Part shown: positions 13,001-27,600 of the stretch, in pieces
Layout of the letters: each line of letters starts with the position of its first letter
Position numbering within the stretch: position 1 is the stretch's first letter
NCBI GenBank assembly: GCA_947623455.1
Contig: OX392527.1
Coordinates: 9,606,001-9,670,000, forward strand
Source: Mimachlamys varia
Lineage: Eukaryota; Mollusca; Bivalvia; Pectinida; Pectinidae
Reading direction: 5' to 3'
Length of the DNA: 64,000 bases
The notes under the pieces: model-generated
What the model was told of the DNA's origin: nothing
The model's input: only the letters and a program-made list of their open reading frames with translations
Database searches by the model: none
Made by a program: the position numbers and the translations under genes

Positions 13001-16000
13001 CGCCAATGTTTTCCGTAGACCTTATTCTCCTAATACTCCGCCAATGTTTTCCGTAGACCTAATTCTCCTATGGCTCCGCCAATGTTTTCCGTAGACCTAA
13101 TTCTCCTATGGCTCCGCCAATGTTTTCCGTAGACCTTATTCTCCTAATACTCCGCCAATGTTTTCCGTAGACCTAATTCTTCTATGGCTCCGCCAATGTT
13201 TTCCGTAGACCTAAGTCTCCTATGGCTCCGCCAATGTTTTCCGTAGACCTTATTCTCCTAATACTCCGCCAATGTTTTCCGTAGGCCTTATTCTCCTATG
13301 TCTCCGCCTATGTTTTCCGTAGACCTTATTCTCCTATGACTCCGCCAATGTTTTCCACAGGCCTTATTCCCCTAATACTCCGCCTATGTTTTCCGTAGAC
13401 CTTATTCTCCTAATACTCCGCCAATGTTTTCCGTAGACCTAATTCTCCTAATACTCCGCCAATGTTTTCCGTAGACCTTATTCTCCTATGACTCCGCCAA
13501 TGTTTTCCGTAGACCTTATTCTCCTATGACTCCGCCAATGTTTTCCGTAGACCTTATTCTCCTATGGCTCCGCCAATGTTTTCCGTAGACCTTATTCTCC
13601 TATGACTCCGCCTATGTTTTCCGTAGACCTTATTCTCCTATGACTCCGCCAATGTTTTCCGTAGACCTTATTCTCCTATGGCTCCGCCAATGTTTTCCGT
13701 AGACCTTATTCTCCTAATACTCCGCCAATGCTTCCCGTAGACCTTATTCTCCTATGGCTCCGCCAATGTTTTCCGTAGACCTTATTCTCCTATGACTCCG
13801 CCAATGTTTTCCGTAGACCTTATTCTCCTATGAGTCCGCCAATGTTTTACGTAGACCTTATTCTCCTATGGCTCCGCCAATGTTTTCCGTAGACCTAATT
13901 CTCCTATGTCTCCGCCAAAGTTTTCCGTAGACCTTATTCTCCTATGACTCCGCCAATGTTTTCCGTAGACCTTATTCTCCTATGGCTCCGCCAATGTTTT
14001 CCGTAGACCTTATTCTCCTATGGCTCCGCCAATGTTTTCCGTAGACCTTATTCTCCTATGGCTCCGCCAATGTTTTCCGTAGACCTTATTCTCCTATGGC
14101 TCCGCCAATGTTTTCCGTAGACCTTATTCTCCTAATACTCCGCCAATGTTTTCCGTAGACCTTATTCTCCTATGGCTCCGCCAATGTTTTCCGTAGACCT
14201 TATTCTCCTATGGCTCCGCCAATGTTTTCCGTAGACCTTATTCTCCTATGGCTCCGCCAATGTTTTCCGTAGGCCTTATTCTCCTATGTCTCCGCCAATG
14301 TTTTCCGTAGACCTTATTCTCCTATGGCTCCGCCAATGTTTTCCGTAGACCTTATTCTCCTAATACTCCGCCAATGTTTTCCGTAGACCTAATTCTCCTA
14401 TGGCTCCGCCAATGTTTTCCGTAGACCTAATTCTCCTATGGCTCCGCCAATGTTTTCCGTAGACCTTATTCTCCTAATACTCCGCCAATGTTTTCCGTAG
14501 ACCTAATTCTTCTATGGCTCCGCCAATGTTTTCCGTAGACCTAAGTCTCCTATGGCTCCGCCAATGTTTTCCGTAGACCTTATTCTCCTAATACTCCGCC
14601 AATGTTTTCCGTAGGCCTTATTCTCCTATGTCTCCGCCTATGTTTTCCGTAGACCTTATTCTCCTATGACTCCGCCAATGTTTTCCACAGGCCTTATTCC
14701 CCTAATACTTCGCCTATGTTTTCCGTAGACCTTATTCTCCTAATACTCCGCCAATGTTTTCCGTAGACCTAATTCTCCTAATACTCCGCCAATGTTTTCC
14801 GTAGACCTTATTCTCCTAAGACTCCGCCAATGTTTTCCGTAGACCTTATTCTCCTATGACTCCGCCAATGTTTTCCGTAGACCTTATTCTCCTATGGCTC
14901 CGCCAATGTTTTCCGTAGACCTTATTCTCCTATGGCTCCGCCAATGTTTTCCGTAGACCTTATTCTCCTATGGCTCCGCCAATGTTTTCCGTAGACCTTA
15001 TTCTCCTAATACTCCGCCAATGTTTTCCGTAGACCTAATTCTCCTATGGCTCCGCCAATATTTTCCGTAGACCTAATTCTCCTATGGCTCCGCCAATGTT
15101 TTCCGTAGACCTTATTCTCCTAATACTCCGCCAATGCTTCCCGTAGACCTTATTCTCCTATGGCTCCGCCAATGTTTTCCGTAGACCTTATTCTCCTATG
15201 ACTCCGCCAATGTTTTCCGTAGACCTTATTCTCCTATGAGTCCGCCAATGTTTTCCGTAGACCTTATTCTCCTATGGCTCCGCCAAAGTTTTCCGTAGAC
15301 CTTATTCTCCTATGACTCCGCCAATGTTTTCCGTAGACCTTATTCTCCTTTGGCTCCGCCAATGTTTTCCGTAGACCTTATTCTCCTAATACTCCGCCAA
15401 TGTTTTCCGTAGACCTAATTCTCCTATGGCTCCGTCAATGTTTTCCGTAGACCTAATTCTCCTATGGCTCCGCCAATGTTTTCCGTAGACCTTATTCTCC
15501 TAATACTCCGCCAATGTTTTCCGTAGACCTTATTCTCCTATGGCTCCGCCAATGTTTTCCGTAGACCTTATTCTCCTATGGCTCCGCCAATGTTTTCCGT
15601 AGGCCTTATTCTCCTATGTCTCCGCCAATGTTTTCCGTAGACCTTATTCTCCTATGGCTCCGCCAATGTTTTCCGTAGACCTTATTCTCCTAATACTCCG
15701 CCAATGTTTTCCGTAGACCTAATTCTCCTATGGCTCCGCCAATGTTTTCTGTAGACCTAATTCTCCTATGGCTCCGCCAATGTTTTCCGTAGACCTTATT
15801 CTCCTAATACTCCACCAATGTTTTCCGTAGACCTAATTCTTCTATGGCTCCGCCAATGTTTTCCGTAGACCTAAGTCTCCTATGGCTCCGCCAATGTTTT
15901 CCGTAGACCTTATTCTCCTAATACTCCGCCAATGTTTTCCGTAGGTCTTATTCTCCTATGTCTCCGCCTATGTTTTCCGTAGACCTTATTCTCCAATGAC

Positions 16001-19000
16001 TCCGCCAATGTTTTCCACAGGCCTTATTCCCCTAATACTCCGCCTATGTTTTCCGTAGACCTTATTCTCCTAATACTCCGCCAATGTTTTCCGTAGACCT
16101 AATTCTCCTAATACTCCGCCAATGTTTTCCGTAGACCTTATTCTCCTATGACTCCGCCAATGTTTTCCGTAGACCTTATTCTCCTATGACTCCGCCAATG
16201 TTTTCCGTAGACCTAATTCTCCTATGGCTCCGCCAATGTTTTCCGTAGACCTTATTCTCCTATGGCTCCGCCAATGCTTTCCGTAGACCTTATTCTCCTA
16301 ATACTCCGCCAATGTTTTCCGTAGACCTAATTCTCCTATGGCTCCGCCAATATTTTCCGTAGACCTAATTCTCCTATGGCTCCGCCAATGTTTTCCGTAG
16401 ACCTTATTCTCCTAATACTCCGCCAATGCTTCCCGTAGACCTTATTCTCCTATGGCTCCGCCAATGTTTTCCGTAGACCTTATTCTCCTATGACTCCGCC
16501 AATGTTTTCCGTAGACCTTATTCTCCTATGACTCCGCCAATGTTTTCCGTAGACCTTATTCTCCTATGGCTCCGCCAATGTTTTCCGTAGACCTAATTCT
16601 CCTATGTCTCCGCCAAAGTTTTCCGTAGACCTTATTCTCCTATGACTCCGCCAATGTTTTCCGTAGACCTTATTCTCCTATGGCTCCGCCAATGTTTTCC
16701 GTAGACCTTATTCTCCTATGGCTCCGCCAATGTTTTCCGTAGACCTTATTCTCCTATGGCTCCGCCAATGTTTTCCGTAGACCTTATTCTCCTATGGCTC
16801 CGCCAATGTTTTCCGTAGACCTTATTCTCCTAATACTCCGCCAATGTTTTCCGTAGACCTTATTCTCCTATGGCTCCGCCAATGTTTTCCGTAGACCTTA
16901 TTCTCCTATGGCTCCGCCAATGTTTTCCGTAGACCTTATTCTCCTATGGCTCCGCCAATGTTTTCCATAGGCCTTATTCTCCTATGTCTCCGCCAATGTT
17001 TTCCGTAGACCTTATTCTCCTATGGCTCCGCCAATGTTTTCCGTAGACCTTATTCTCCTAATACTCCGCCAATGTTTTCCGTAGACCTAATTCTCCTATG
17101 GCTCCGCCAATGTTTTCCGTAGACCTAATTCTCCTATGGCTCCGCCAATGTTTTCCGTAGACCTTATTCTCCTAATACTCCGCCAATGTTTTCCGTAGAC
17201 CTAATTCTTCTATGGCTCCGCCAATGTTTTCCGTAGACCTAAGTCTCCTATGGCTCCGCCAATGTTTTCCGTAGACCTTATTCTCCTAATACTCCGCCAA
17301 TGTTTTCCGTAGGCCTTATTCTCCTATGTCTCCGCCTATGTTTTCCGTAGACCTTATTCTCCTATGACTCCGCCAATGTTTTCCACAGGCCTTATTCCCC
17401 TAATACTCCGCCTATGTTTTCCGTAGACCTTATTCTCCTAATACTCCGCCAATGTTTTCCGTAGACCTAATTCTCCTAATACTCCGCCAATGTTTTCCGT
17501 AGACCTTATTCTCCTATGACTCCGCCAATGTTTTCCGTAGACCTTATTCTCCTATGACTCCGCCAATGTTTTCCGTAGACCTTATTCTCCTATGGCTCCG
17601 CCAATGTTTTCCGTAGACCTTATTCTCCTATGACTCCGCCTATGTTTTCCGTAGACCTTATTCTCCTATGACTCCGCCAATGTTTTCCGTAGACCTTATT
17701 CTCCTAATACTCCGCCAATGTTTTCCGTAGACCTAATTCTCCTATGGCTCCGCCAATGTTTTCCGTAGACCTAATTCTCCTATGACTCCGCCAATGTTTT
17801 CCGTAGACCTTATTCTCCTAATACTCCGCCAATGTTTTCCGTAGACCTTATTCTCCTATGGCTCCGCCAATGTTTTCCGTAGACCTTATTCTCCTATGGC
17901 TCCGCCAATGTTTTCCGTAGGCCTTATTCTCCTATGTCTCCGCCAATGTTTTCCGTAGACCTTATTCTCCTATGGCTCCGCCAATGTTTTCCGTAGACCT
18001 TATTCTCCTAATACTCCGCCAATGTTTTCCGTAGACCTAATTCTCCTATGGCTCCGCCAATGTTTTCTTTAGACCTAATTCTCCTATGGCTCCGCCAATG
18101 TTTTCCGTAGACCTTATTCTCCTAATACTCCACCAATGTTTTCCGTAGACCTAATTCTTCTATGGCTCCGCCAATGTTTTCCGTAGACCTAAGTCTCCTA
18201 TGGCTCCGCCAATGTTTTCCGTAGACCTTATTCTCCTAATACTCCGCCAATGTTTTCCGTAGGTCTTATTCTCCTATGTCTCCGCCTATGTTTTCCGTAG
18301 ACCTTATTCTCCAATGACTCCGCCAATGTTTTCCACAGGCCTTATTCCCCTAATACTCCGCCTATGTTTTCCGTAGACCTTATTCTCCTAATACTCCGCC
18401 AATGTTTTCCGTAGACCTAATTCTCCTAATACTCCGCCAATGTTTTCCGTAGACCTTATTCTCCTATGACTCCGCCAATGTTTTCCGTAGACCTTATTCT
18501 CCTATGACTCCGCCAATGTTTTCCGTAGACCTTATTCTCCTATGGCTCCGCCAATGTTTTCCGTAGACCTTATTCTCCTATGGCTCCGCCAATGTTTTCC
18601 GTAGACCTTATTCTCCTAATACTCCGCCAATGTTTTCCGTAGACCTAATTCTCCTATGGCTCCGCCAATATTTTCCGTAGACCTAATTCTCCTATGGCTC
18701 CGCCAATGTTTTCCGTAGACCTTATTCTCCTAATACTCCGCCAATGCTTCCCGTAGACCTTATTCTCCTATGGCTCCGCCAATGTTTTCCGTAGACCTTA
18801 TTCTCCTATGACTCCGCCAATGTTTTCCGTAGACCTTATTCTCCTATGACTCCGCCAATGTTTTCCGTAGACCTTATTCTCCTATGGCTCCGCCAATGTT
18901 TTCCGTAGACCTAATTCTCCTATGTCTCCGCCAAAGTTTTCCGTAGACCTTATTCTCCTATGACTCCGCCAATGTTTTCCGTAGACCTTATTCTCCTATG

Positions 19001-22000
19001 GCTCCGCCAATGTTTTCCGTAGACCTTATTCTCCTATGGCTCCGCCAATGTTTTCCGTAGACCTTATTCTCCTATGGCTCCGCCAATGTTTTCCGTAGAC
19101 CTTATTCTCCTATGGCTCCGCCAATGTTTTCCGTAGACCTTATTCTCCTAATACTCCGCCAATGTTTTCCGTAGACCTTATTCTCCTATGGCTCCGCCAA
19201 TGTTTTCCGTAGACCTTATTCTCCTATGGCTCCGCCAATGTTTTCCGTAGACCTTATTCTCCTATGGCTCCGCCAATGTTTTCCGTAGGCCTTATTCTCC
19301 TATGTCTCCGCCAATGTTTTCCGTAGACCTTATTCTCCTATGGCTCCGCCAATGTTTTCCGTAGACCTTATTCTCCTAATACTCCGCCAATGTTTTCCGT
19401 AGACCTAATTCTCCTATGGCTCCGCCAATGTTTTCCGTAGACCTAATTCTCCTATGGCTCCGCCAATGTTTTCCGTAGACCTTATTCTCCTAATACTCCG
19501 CCAATGTTTTCCGTAGACCTAATTCTTCTATGGCTCCGCCAATGTTTTCCGTAGACCTAAGTCTCCTATGGCTCCGCCAATGTTTTCCGTAGACCTTATT
19601 CTCCTAATACTCCGCCAATGTTTTCCGTAGGCCTTATTCTCCTATGTCTCCGCCTATGTTTTCCGTAGACCTTATTCTCCTATGACTCCGCCAATGTTTT
19701 CCACAGGCCTTATTCCCCTAATACTCCGCCTATGTTTTCCGTAGACCTTATTCTCCTAATACTCCGCCAATGTTTTCCGTAGACCTAATTCTCCTAATAC
19801 TCCGCCAATGTTTTCCGTAGACCTTATTCTCCTATGACTCCGCCAATGTTTTCCGTAGACCTTATTCTCCTATGACTCCGCCAATGTTTTCCGTAGACCT
19901 TATTCTCCTATGGCTCCGCCAATGTTTTCCGTAGACCTTATTCTCCTATGACTCCGCCTATGTTTTCCGTAGACCTAATTCTCCTATGGCTCCGCCAATG
20001 TTTTCCGTAGACCTAATTCTCCTAATACTCCGCCAATGTTTTCCGTAGACCTAATTCTCCTAATACTCCGCCAATGTTTTCCGTAGACCTTATTCTCCTA
20101 TGACTCCGCCAATGTTTTCCGTAGACCTTATTCTCCTATGGCTCCGCCAATGTTTTCCGTAGACCTTATTCTCCTATGACTCCGCCTATGTTTTCCGTAG
20201 ACCTAATTCTCCTATGGCTCCGCCAATGTTTTCCGTAGACCTAATTCTCCTAATACTCCGCCAATGTTTTCCGTAGACCTAATTCTCCTATGGCTCCGCC
20301 AATATTTTCCGTAGACCTAATTCTCCTATGGCTCCGCCAATGTTTTCCGTAGACCTTATTCTCCTATGTCTCCGCCTATGTTTTCCGTAGACCTTATTCT
20401 CCTATGGCTCCGCCAATGTTATCCGTAGACCTTATTCTCCTAATACTCCGCCAATGTTTTCCGTAGACCTAATTCTCCTAAGGCTCCGCCAATATTTTCC
20501 GTAGACCTAATTCTCCTATGGCTCCGCCAATGTTTTCCGTAGACCTTATTCTCCTAATACTCCGCCAATGTTTTCCGTAGACCTAATTCTCCTATGGCTC
20601 CGCCAATGTTTTCCGTAGACCTTATTCTCCTATGGCTCCGCCAATGTTTTCCGTAGACCTTATTCTCCTATGTCTCCGCCAATGTTTTCCGTAGACCTTA
20701 TTCTCCTATGGCTCCGCCAATGTTTTCCGTAGACCTTATTCTCCTAATACTCCGCCAATGTTTTCCGTAGACCTAATTCTCCTATGGCTCCGCCAATGTT
20801 TTCCGTTGACCTAATTCTCCTATGGCTCCGCCAATGTTTTCCGTAGACCTTATTCTCCTAATACTCCGCCAATGTTTTCCGTAGACCTAATTCTCCTATG
20901 GCTCCGCCAATGTTTTCCGTAGACCTTATTCTCCTATGGCTCCGCCAATGTTTTCCGTAGACCTTATTCTCCTATGACTCCGCCAATGTTTTCCGTAGAC
21001 CTTGTTCTCCTATGGCTCCGCCAATGTTTTCCGTAGACCTTATTCTCCTATGGCTCCGCCAATGTTTTCCGTAGACCTTATTCTCCTAATACTCCGCCAA
21101 TGTTTTCCGTAGACCTAATTCTCCTATGGCTCCGCCAATGTTTTCCGTAGACCTAATTCTCCTATGGCTCCGCCAATGTTTTCCGTAGACCTTATTCTCC
21201 TAATACTCCGCCAATGTTTTCCGTAGACCTTATTCTCCTAATACTCCGCCAATGTTTTCCGTAGACCTTATTCTCCTATGGCTCCGCCAATGTTTTCCGT
21301 AGACCTTATTCTCCTAATACTCCGCCAATGTTTTCCGTAGACCTAATTCTCCTATGGCTCCGCCAATGTTTTCTGTAGACCTAATTCTCCTATGGCTCCG
21401 CCAATGTTTTCCGTAGACCTTATTCTCCTAATACTCCGCCAATGTTTTCCGTAGACCTAATTCTTCTATGGCTCCGCCAATGTTTTCCGTAGACCTAAGT
21501 CTCCTATGGCTCCGCCAATGTTTTCCGTAGACCTTATTCTCCTAATACTCCGCCAATGTTTTCCGTAGACCTTATTCTCCTAATACTCCGCCAATGTTTT
21601 CCGTAGACCTAATTCTCCTAATATTCCGCCAATGTTTTCCGTAGACCTTATTCTCCTAATACTCCGCCAATGCTTCCCGTAGACCTTATTCTCCTATGGC
21701 TCCGCCAATGTTTTCCGTAGACCTTATTCTCCTATGACTCCGCCAATGTTTTCCGTAGACCTTATTCTCCTATGTCTCCGCCAATGTTTTCTGTAGACCT
21801 TATTCTCCTATGGCTCCGCCAATGTTTTCCGTAGACCTTATTCTCCTAATACTCCGCCAATGTTTTCCGTAGACCTAATTCTCCTATGGCTCCGCCAATG
21901 TTTTCCGTAGACCTAATTCTCCTATGGCTCCGCCAATGTTTTCCGTAGACCTTATTCTCCTAATACTCCGCCAATGTTTTCCGTAGACCTAATTCTTCTA

Positions 22001-24490
22001 TGGCTCCGCCAATGTTTTCCGTAGACCTAAGTCTCCTATGGCTCCGCCAATGTTTTCCGTAGACCTTATTCTCCTAATACTCCGCCAATGTTTTCCGTAG
22101 GTCTTATTCTCCTATGTCTCCGCCTATGTTTTCCGTAGACCTTATTCTCCTATGACTCCGCCAATGTTTTCCACAGGCCTTATTCCCCTAATACTCCGCC
22201 TATGTTTTCCGTAGACCTTATTCTCCTAATACTCCGCCAATGTTTTCCGTAGACCTAATTCTCCTAATACTCCGCCAATGTTTTCCGTAGACCTTATTCT
22301 CCTATGACTCCGCAAATGTTTTCCGTAGACCTTATTCTCCTATGACTCCGCCAATGTTTTCCGTAGACCTTATTCTCCTATGGCTCCGCCAATGTTTTCC
22401 GTAGACCTTATTCTCCTAATACTCCGCCAATGTTTTCCGTAGACCTAATTCTCCTATGGCTCCGCCAATATTTTCCGTAGACCTAATTCTCCTATGGCTC
22501 CGCCAATGTTTTCCGTAGACCTTATTCTCCTAATACTCCGCCAATGCTTCCCGTAGACCTTATTCTCCTATGGCTCCGCCATTGTTTTCCGTAGACCTAA
22601 TTCTCCTATGGCTCCGCCAATGTTTTCCGTAGACCTTATTCTCCTATGAGTCCGCCAATGTTTTCCGTAGACCTTATTCTCCTATGGCTCCGCCTATGTT
22701 TTCCGTAGACCTTATTCTCCTATGACTCCGCCTATGTTTTCCGAAGACCTTATTCTCCTAATACTCCGTCTATCTTTTCCTTAGACCTTATTCTCCTATG
22801 ACTCCGCCTATGTTTTCCGTAGACGTTATTCCCCTAATACTCCGCCTATGTTTTCCGTAGACCTTATTCTCCTATGACTCCGCCAATGTATTCCACAGGC
22901 CTTATTCCCCTAATACTCCGTCTATGTTTTCCGTAGACCTTATTCTCCTATGAGTCCGCCAATGTTTTCCGTAGACCTTATTCTCCTATGACTCCGCCAA
23001 TGTTTTCCGTAGACCTTATTCTCCTATGACTCCGCCTATGTTTTCCGTAGGCCTTATTCTCCTATGACTCCGCCAATGTTTTCCGTAGACCTTATTCTCC
23101 TATGATTCCGCCAATGTTTTCCACAGGCCTTATTCTCCTATGACTCCGCCAATATTTTCCACAGGCCTTATTCCCCTAATACTCCGTCTATGTTTTCCGT
23201 AGACCTTATTCTCCTATGACTCCGCCTATGTTTTCCGTAGGCCTTATTCTCCTATGAGTCCGCCAATGTTTTCCGTAGACCTTATTCTCCTATGTCTCTG
23301 CCAATGTTTTCCGTAGACCTTGTTCTCCTAATACTCCGCCAATGTTTTCCACAGACCTTATTCCCCTAATACTCCGTCTATGTTTTCCGTAGACCTTATT
23401 CTCCTATGACTCCGCCAATGTTTCCCGTAGACCTTATTCTCCTATGACTCCGCCTATGTTTTCCACAGACCTTATTCCCCTAATACTCCGCCAATGTTTT
23501 CCGTAGACCTTATTTTCCTATGACTCCGCCAATGTTTTCCGTAGACCTTGTTCTCCTATGACTCCGCCAATGTTTTCCACAGACCTTATTCCCCTAATAC
23601 TCCGCCAATGTTTTCCGTAGACCTAATTCTCCTATGTCTCTGCCAATGTTTTCCGTAGACCTTGTTCTCCTATGACTCCGCCAATGTTTTCCACAGACCT
23701 TATTCCCCTAATACTCCGTCTATGTTTTCCGTAGACCTTGTTCTCCTATGACTCCGCCAATGTTTTCCACAGACCTTATTCTCCTAATACTTCGCCAATG
23801 TTTTCCGTAGACCTTATTCTCCTATGACTCCGCCAATGTTTCCCGTAGACCTTATTCTCCTAAAACTTCGCCAATGTTTTCCGTAGACCTTATTCTCCTA
23901 TGACTCCGCCAATGCTTCCCGTAGACCTTATTCTCCTATGGCTCCGCCAATGTTTTCCGTAGACCTTATTTTTCTATGACTCCGCCAATGTTTTCCGTAG
24001 ACCTTATTCTCCTATGACTCCGCCAATGTTTTCCGTAGACCTTATTCTCCTATGAGTCCGCCAATGTTTTCCGTAGACCTAATTCTCCTATGGCTCCGCC
24101 AATGTTTTCCGTAGACCTTATTCTCCTATGGCTCCGCCAATGTTTTCCGTAGACCTTATTCTCCTATGACTCCGCCAGTGTTTTCCGTAGACCTTATTCT
24201 CCTATGGCTCCGCCAATGTTTTCCGTAGACCTTATTCTCCTATGGCACCGCCAATGTTTTCCGTAGACCTTATTCTCCTTATACTCCGCCAATGTTTTCC
24301 GTAGACCTAATTCTCCTATGGCTCCGCCAATGTTTTCCGTAGACCTTATTCTCCTATGGCTCCGCCAATGTTTTCCGTAGACCTTATTCTCCTAATATTC
24401 CGCCAATGTTTTCCGTAGACCTTATTCTCCTAATACTCCGCCTATGTTTTCCGTAGACCTTATTCTCCTAATACTCCGCCTATGTTTTCC

Positions 24491-24680
24491 ACAGGCCTCC
24501 CTAATACTCCGCCAATGTTTTCCGTAGACCTAATTCTCCTAATACTCCGCCAATGTTTTCCGTAGACCTAATTCTCCTAATACTCCGCCAATGTTTTCCG
24601 TAGACCTTATTCTCCTAATACTCCGCCTATGTTTTCCGTAGAGTAGACCTTATTCTCCTAATACTCCGCCTATGTTTTCC
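24491..24680. repeat. 190-bp block with paired 33-bp and 43-bp length-variant units
   Basis: A 33-bp unit starts at 24491 (ACAGGCCTCCCTAATAC, 5 bp lost). Three 38-bp units follow, then a 43-bp unit at 24638 (GTAGAGTAGACC, 5 bp gained). Together they span exactly 5 x 38 = 190 bp, so register is restored. The same pair with the same 147-bp spacing occurs at 28638/28785, 31032/31179, 34343/34490 and 38708/38855. Unpaired cases are 43-bp units at 25897 (GTACAGTAGACC) and 31982, and a 33-bp unit at 36243. Confidence 0.9.
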
Positions 24681-27600
24681 GTAGACCTTATTCTCCTATG
24701 ACTCCGCCAATGTATTCCACAGGCCTTATTCCCCTAATACTCCGTCTATGTTTTCCGTAGACCTTATTCTCCTATGAGTCCGCCAATGTTTTCCGTAGAC
24801 CTTATTCTCCTATGACTCCGCCAATGTTTTCCGTAGACCTTATTCTCCTATGACTCCGCCTATGTTTTCCGTAGGCCTTATTCTCCTATGACTCCGCCAA
24901 TGTTTTCCGTAGACCTTATTCTCCTATGACTCCGCCAATGTTTTCCACAGGCCTTATTCTCCTATGACTCCGCCAATGTTTTCCACAGGCCTTATTCCCC
25001 TAATACTCCGTCTATGTTTTCCGTAGACCTTATTCTCCTATGACTCCGCCTATGTTTTCCGTAGGCCTTATTCTCCTATGACTCCGCCAATGTTTTCCGT
25101 AGACCTTATTCTCCTATGACTCCGCCAATGTTTTCCGTAGACCTTATTCTCCTATGACTCCGCCAATGTTTTCCACAGGCCTTATTCCCCTAATACTCCG
25201 TCTATGTTTTCCGTAGACCTTATTCTCCTAATACTCCGCCAATGTTTCCCGTAGACCTTATTCTCCTAATACTTCGCCAATGTTTTCCGTAGACCTTATT
25301 CTCCTATGACTCCGCCAATGTTTCTCGTAGACCTTATTCTCCTAATACTTCGCCAATGTTTTCCGTAGACCTAATTCTCCTATGGCTCCGCCAATGTTTT
25401 CCGTAGACCTTATTCTCCTATGGCTCCGCCAATGTTTTCCGTAGACCTTATTCTCCTAATACTCCGCCAATATTTTCCGTAGACCTAATTCTCCTATGGC
25501 TCCGCCAATGTTTTCCGTAGACCTTATTCTCCTATGGCTCCGCCAATGTTTTCCGTAGACCTTATTCTCCTAATACTCCGCTAATGTTTTCCGTAGGCCT
25601 TTTTCTCCTATGTCTCCGCCAATGTTTTCCGTAGACCTTATTCTCCTATGGCTCCGCCAATGTTTTCCGTAGACCTTATTCTCCTAATACTCCGCCAATG
25701 TTTTCCGTAGACCTAATTCTCCTATGGCTCCGCCAATGTTTTCCGTAGACCTAATTCTCCTATGGCTCCGCCAATGTTTTCCGTAGACCTTATTCTCCTA
25801 ATATTCCGCCAATGTTTTCCGTAGACCTTATTCTCCTATGTCTCCGCCAATGTTTTCCGTAGACCTTATTCTCCTAATACTCCGCCTATGTTTTCCGTAC
25901 AGTAGACCTTATTCTCCTAATACTCCGCCTATGTTTTCCGTAGACCTTATTCTCCTATGACTCCGCCAATGGATTCCACAGGCCTTATTCCCCTAATACT
26001 CCGTCTATGTTTTCCGTAGACCTTATTCTCCTATGAGTCCGCCAATGTTTTCCGTAGACCTTATTCTCCTATGACTCCGCCAATGTTTTCCGTAGACCTT
26101 ATTCTCCTATGACTCCGCCTATGTTTTCCGTAGGCCTTATTCTCCTATGACTCCGCCAATGTTTTCCGTAGACCTTATTCTCCTATGACTCCGCCAATGT
26201 TTTCCACAGGCCTTATGCTCCTATGACTCCGCCAATGTTTTCCACAGGCCTTATTCCCCTAATACTCCGTCTATGTTTTCCGTAGACCTTATTCTCCTAT
26301 GACTCCGCCTATGTTTTCCGTAGGCCTTATTCTCCTATGACTCCGCCAATGTTTTCCGTAGACCTTATTCTCCTATGACTCCGCCAATGTTTTCCGTAGA
26401 CCTTATTCTCCTATGACTCCGCCAATGTTTTCCACAGGCCTTATTCCCCTAATACTCCGTCTATGTTTTCCGTAGACCTTATTCTCCTAATACTCCGCCA
26501 ATGTTTCCCGTAGACCTTATTCTCCTAATACTTCGCCAATGTTTTCCGTAGACCTTATTCTCCTATGACTCCGCCAATGTTTCTCGTAGACCTTATTCTC
26601 CTAATACTTCGCCAATGTTTTCCGTAGACCTAATTCTCCTATGGCTCCGCCAATGTTTTCCGTAGACCTTATTCTCCTATGGCTCCGCCAATGTTTTCCG
26701 TAGACCTTATTCTCCTAATACTCCGCCAATGTTTTCCGTAGACCTAATTCTCCTATGGCTCCGCCAATGTTTTCCGTAGACCTTATTCTCCTATGGCTCC
26801 GCCAATGTTTTCCGTAGACCTTATTCTCCTAATACTCCGCTAATGTTTTCCGTAGGCCTTTTTCTCCTATGTCTCCGCCAATGTTTTCCGTAGACCTTAT
26901 TCTCCTATGGCTCCGCCAATGTTTTCCGTAGACCTTATTCTCCTAATACTCCGCCAATGTTTTCCGTAGACCTAATTCTCCTATGGCTCCGCCAATGTTT
27001 TCCGTAGACCTAATTCTCCTATGGCTCCGCCAATGTTTTCCGTAGACCTTATTCTCCTAATATTCCGCCAATGTTTTCCGTAGACCTTATTCTCCTATGT
27101 CTCCGCCAATGTTTTCCGTAGACCTTATTCTCCTATGGCTCCGCCAATGTTTTCCGTAGACCTTATTCTCCTAATACTCCGCCAATGTTTTCCGTAGACC
27201 TAATTCTCCTATGGCTCCGCCAATGTTTTCCGTAGACCTAATTCTCCTATGGCTCCGCCAATGTTTTCCGTAGACCTAATTCTCCTATGGCTCCGCCAAT
27301 GTTTTCCGTAGATCTTATTCTCCTATGTCTCCGCCTATGTTTTCCGTAGACCTTATTCTCCTATGACTCCGCCAATGTTTTCCACAGGCCTTATTCCCCT
27401 AATACTCCGCCTATGTTTTCCGTAGACCTTATTCTCCTATGACTCCGCCAATGTTTTCCGTAAACCTTATTCTCCTAATATTCCGCCAATGTTTTCCGTA
27501 GAACTTATTCTCCTAATACTCCGCCTATGTTTTCCGTAGACCTTATTCTCCTAATACTCCGCGATTGTTTTCCGTAGACATTATTCTCCTATGGCTCCGC

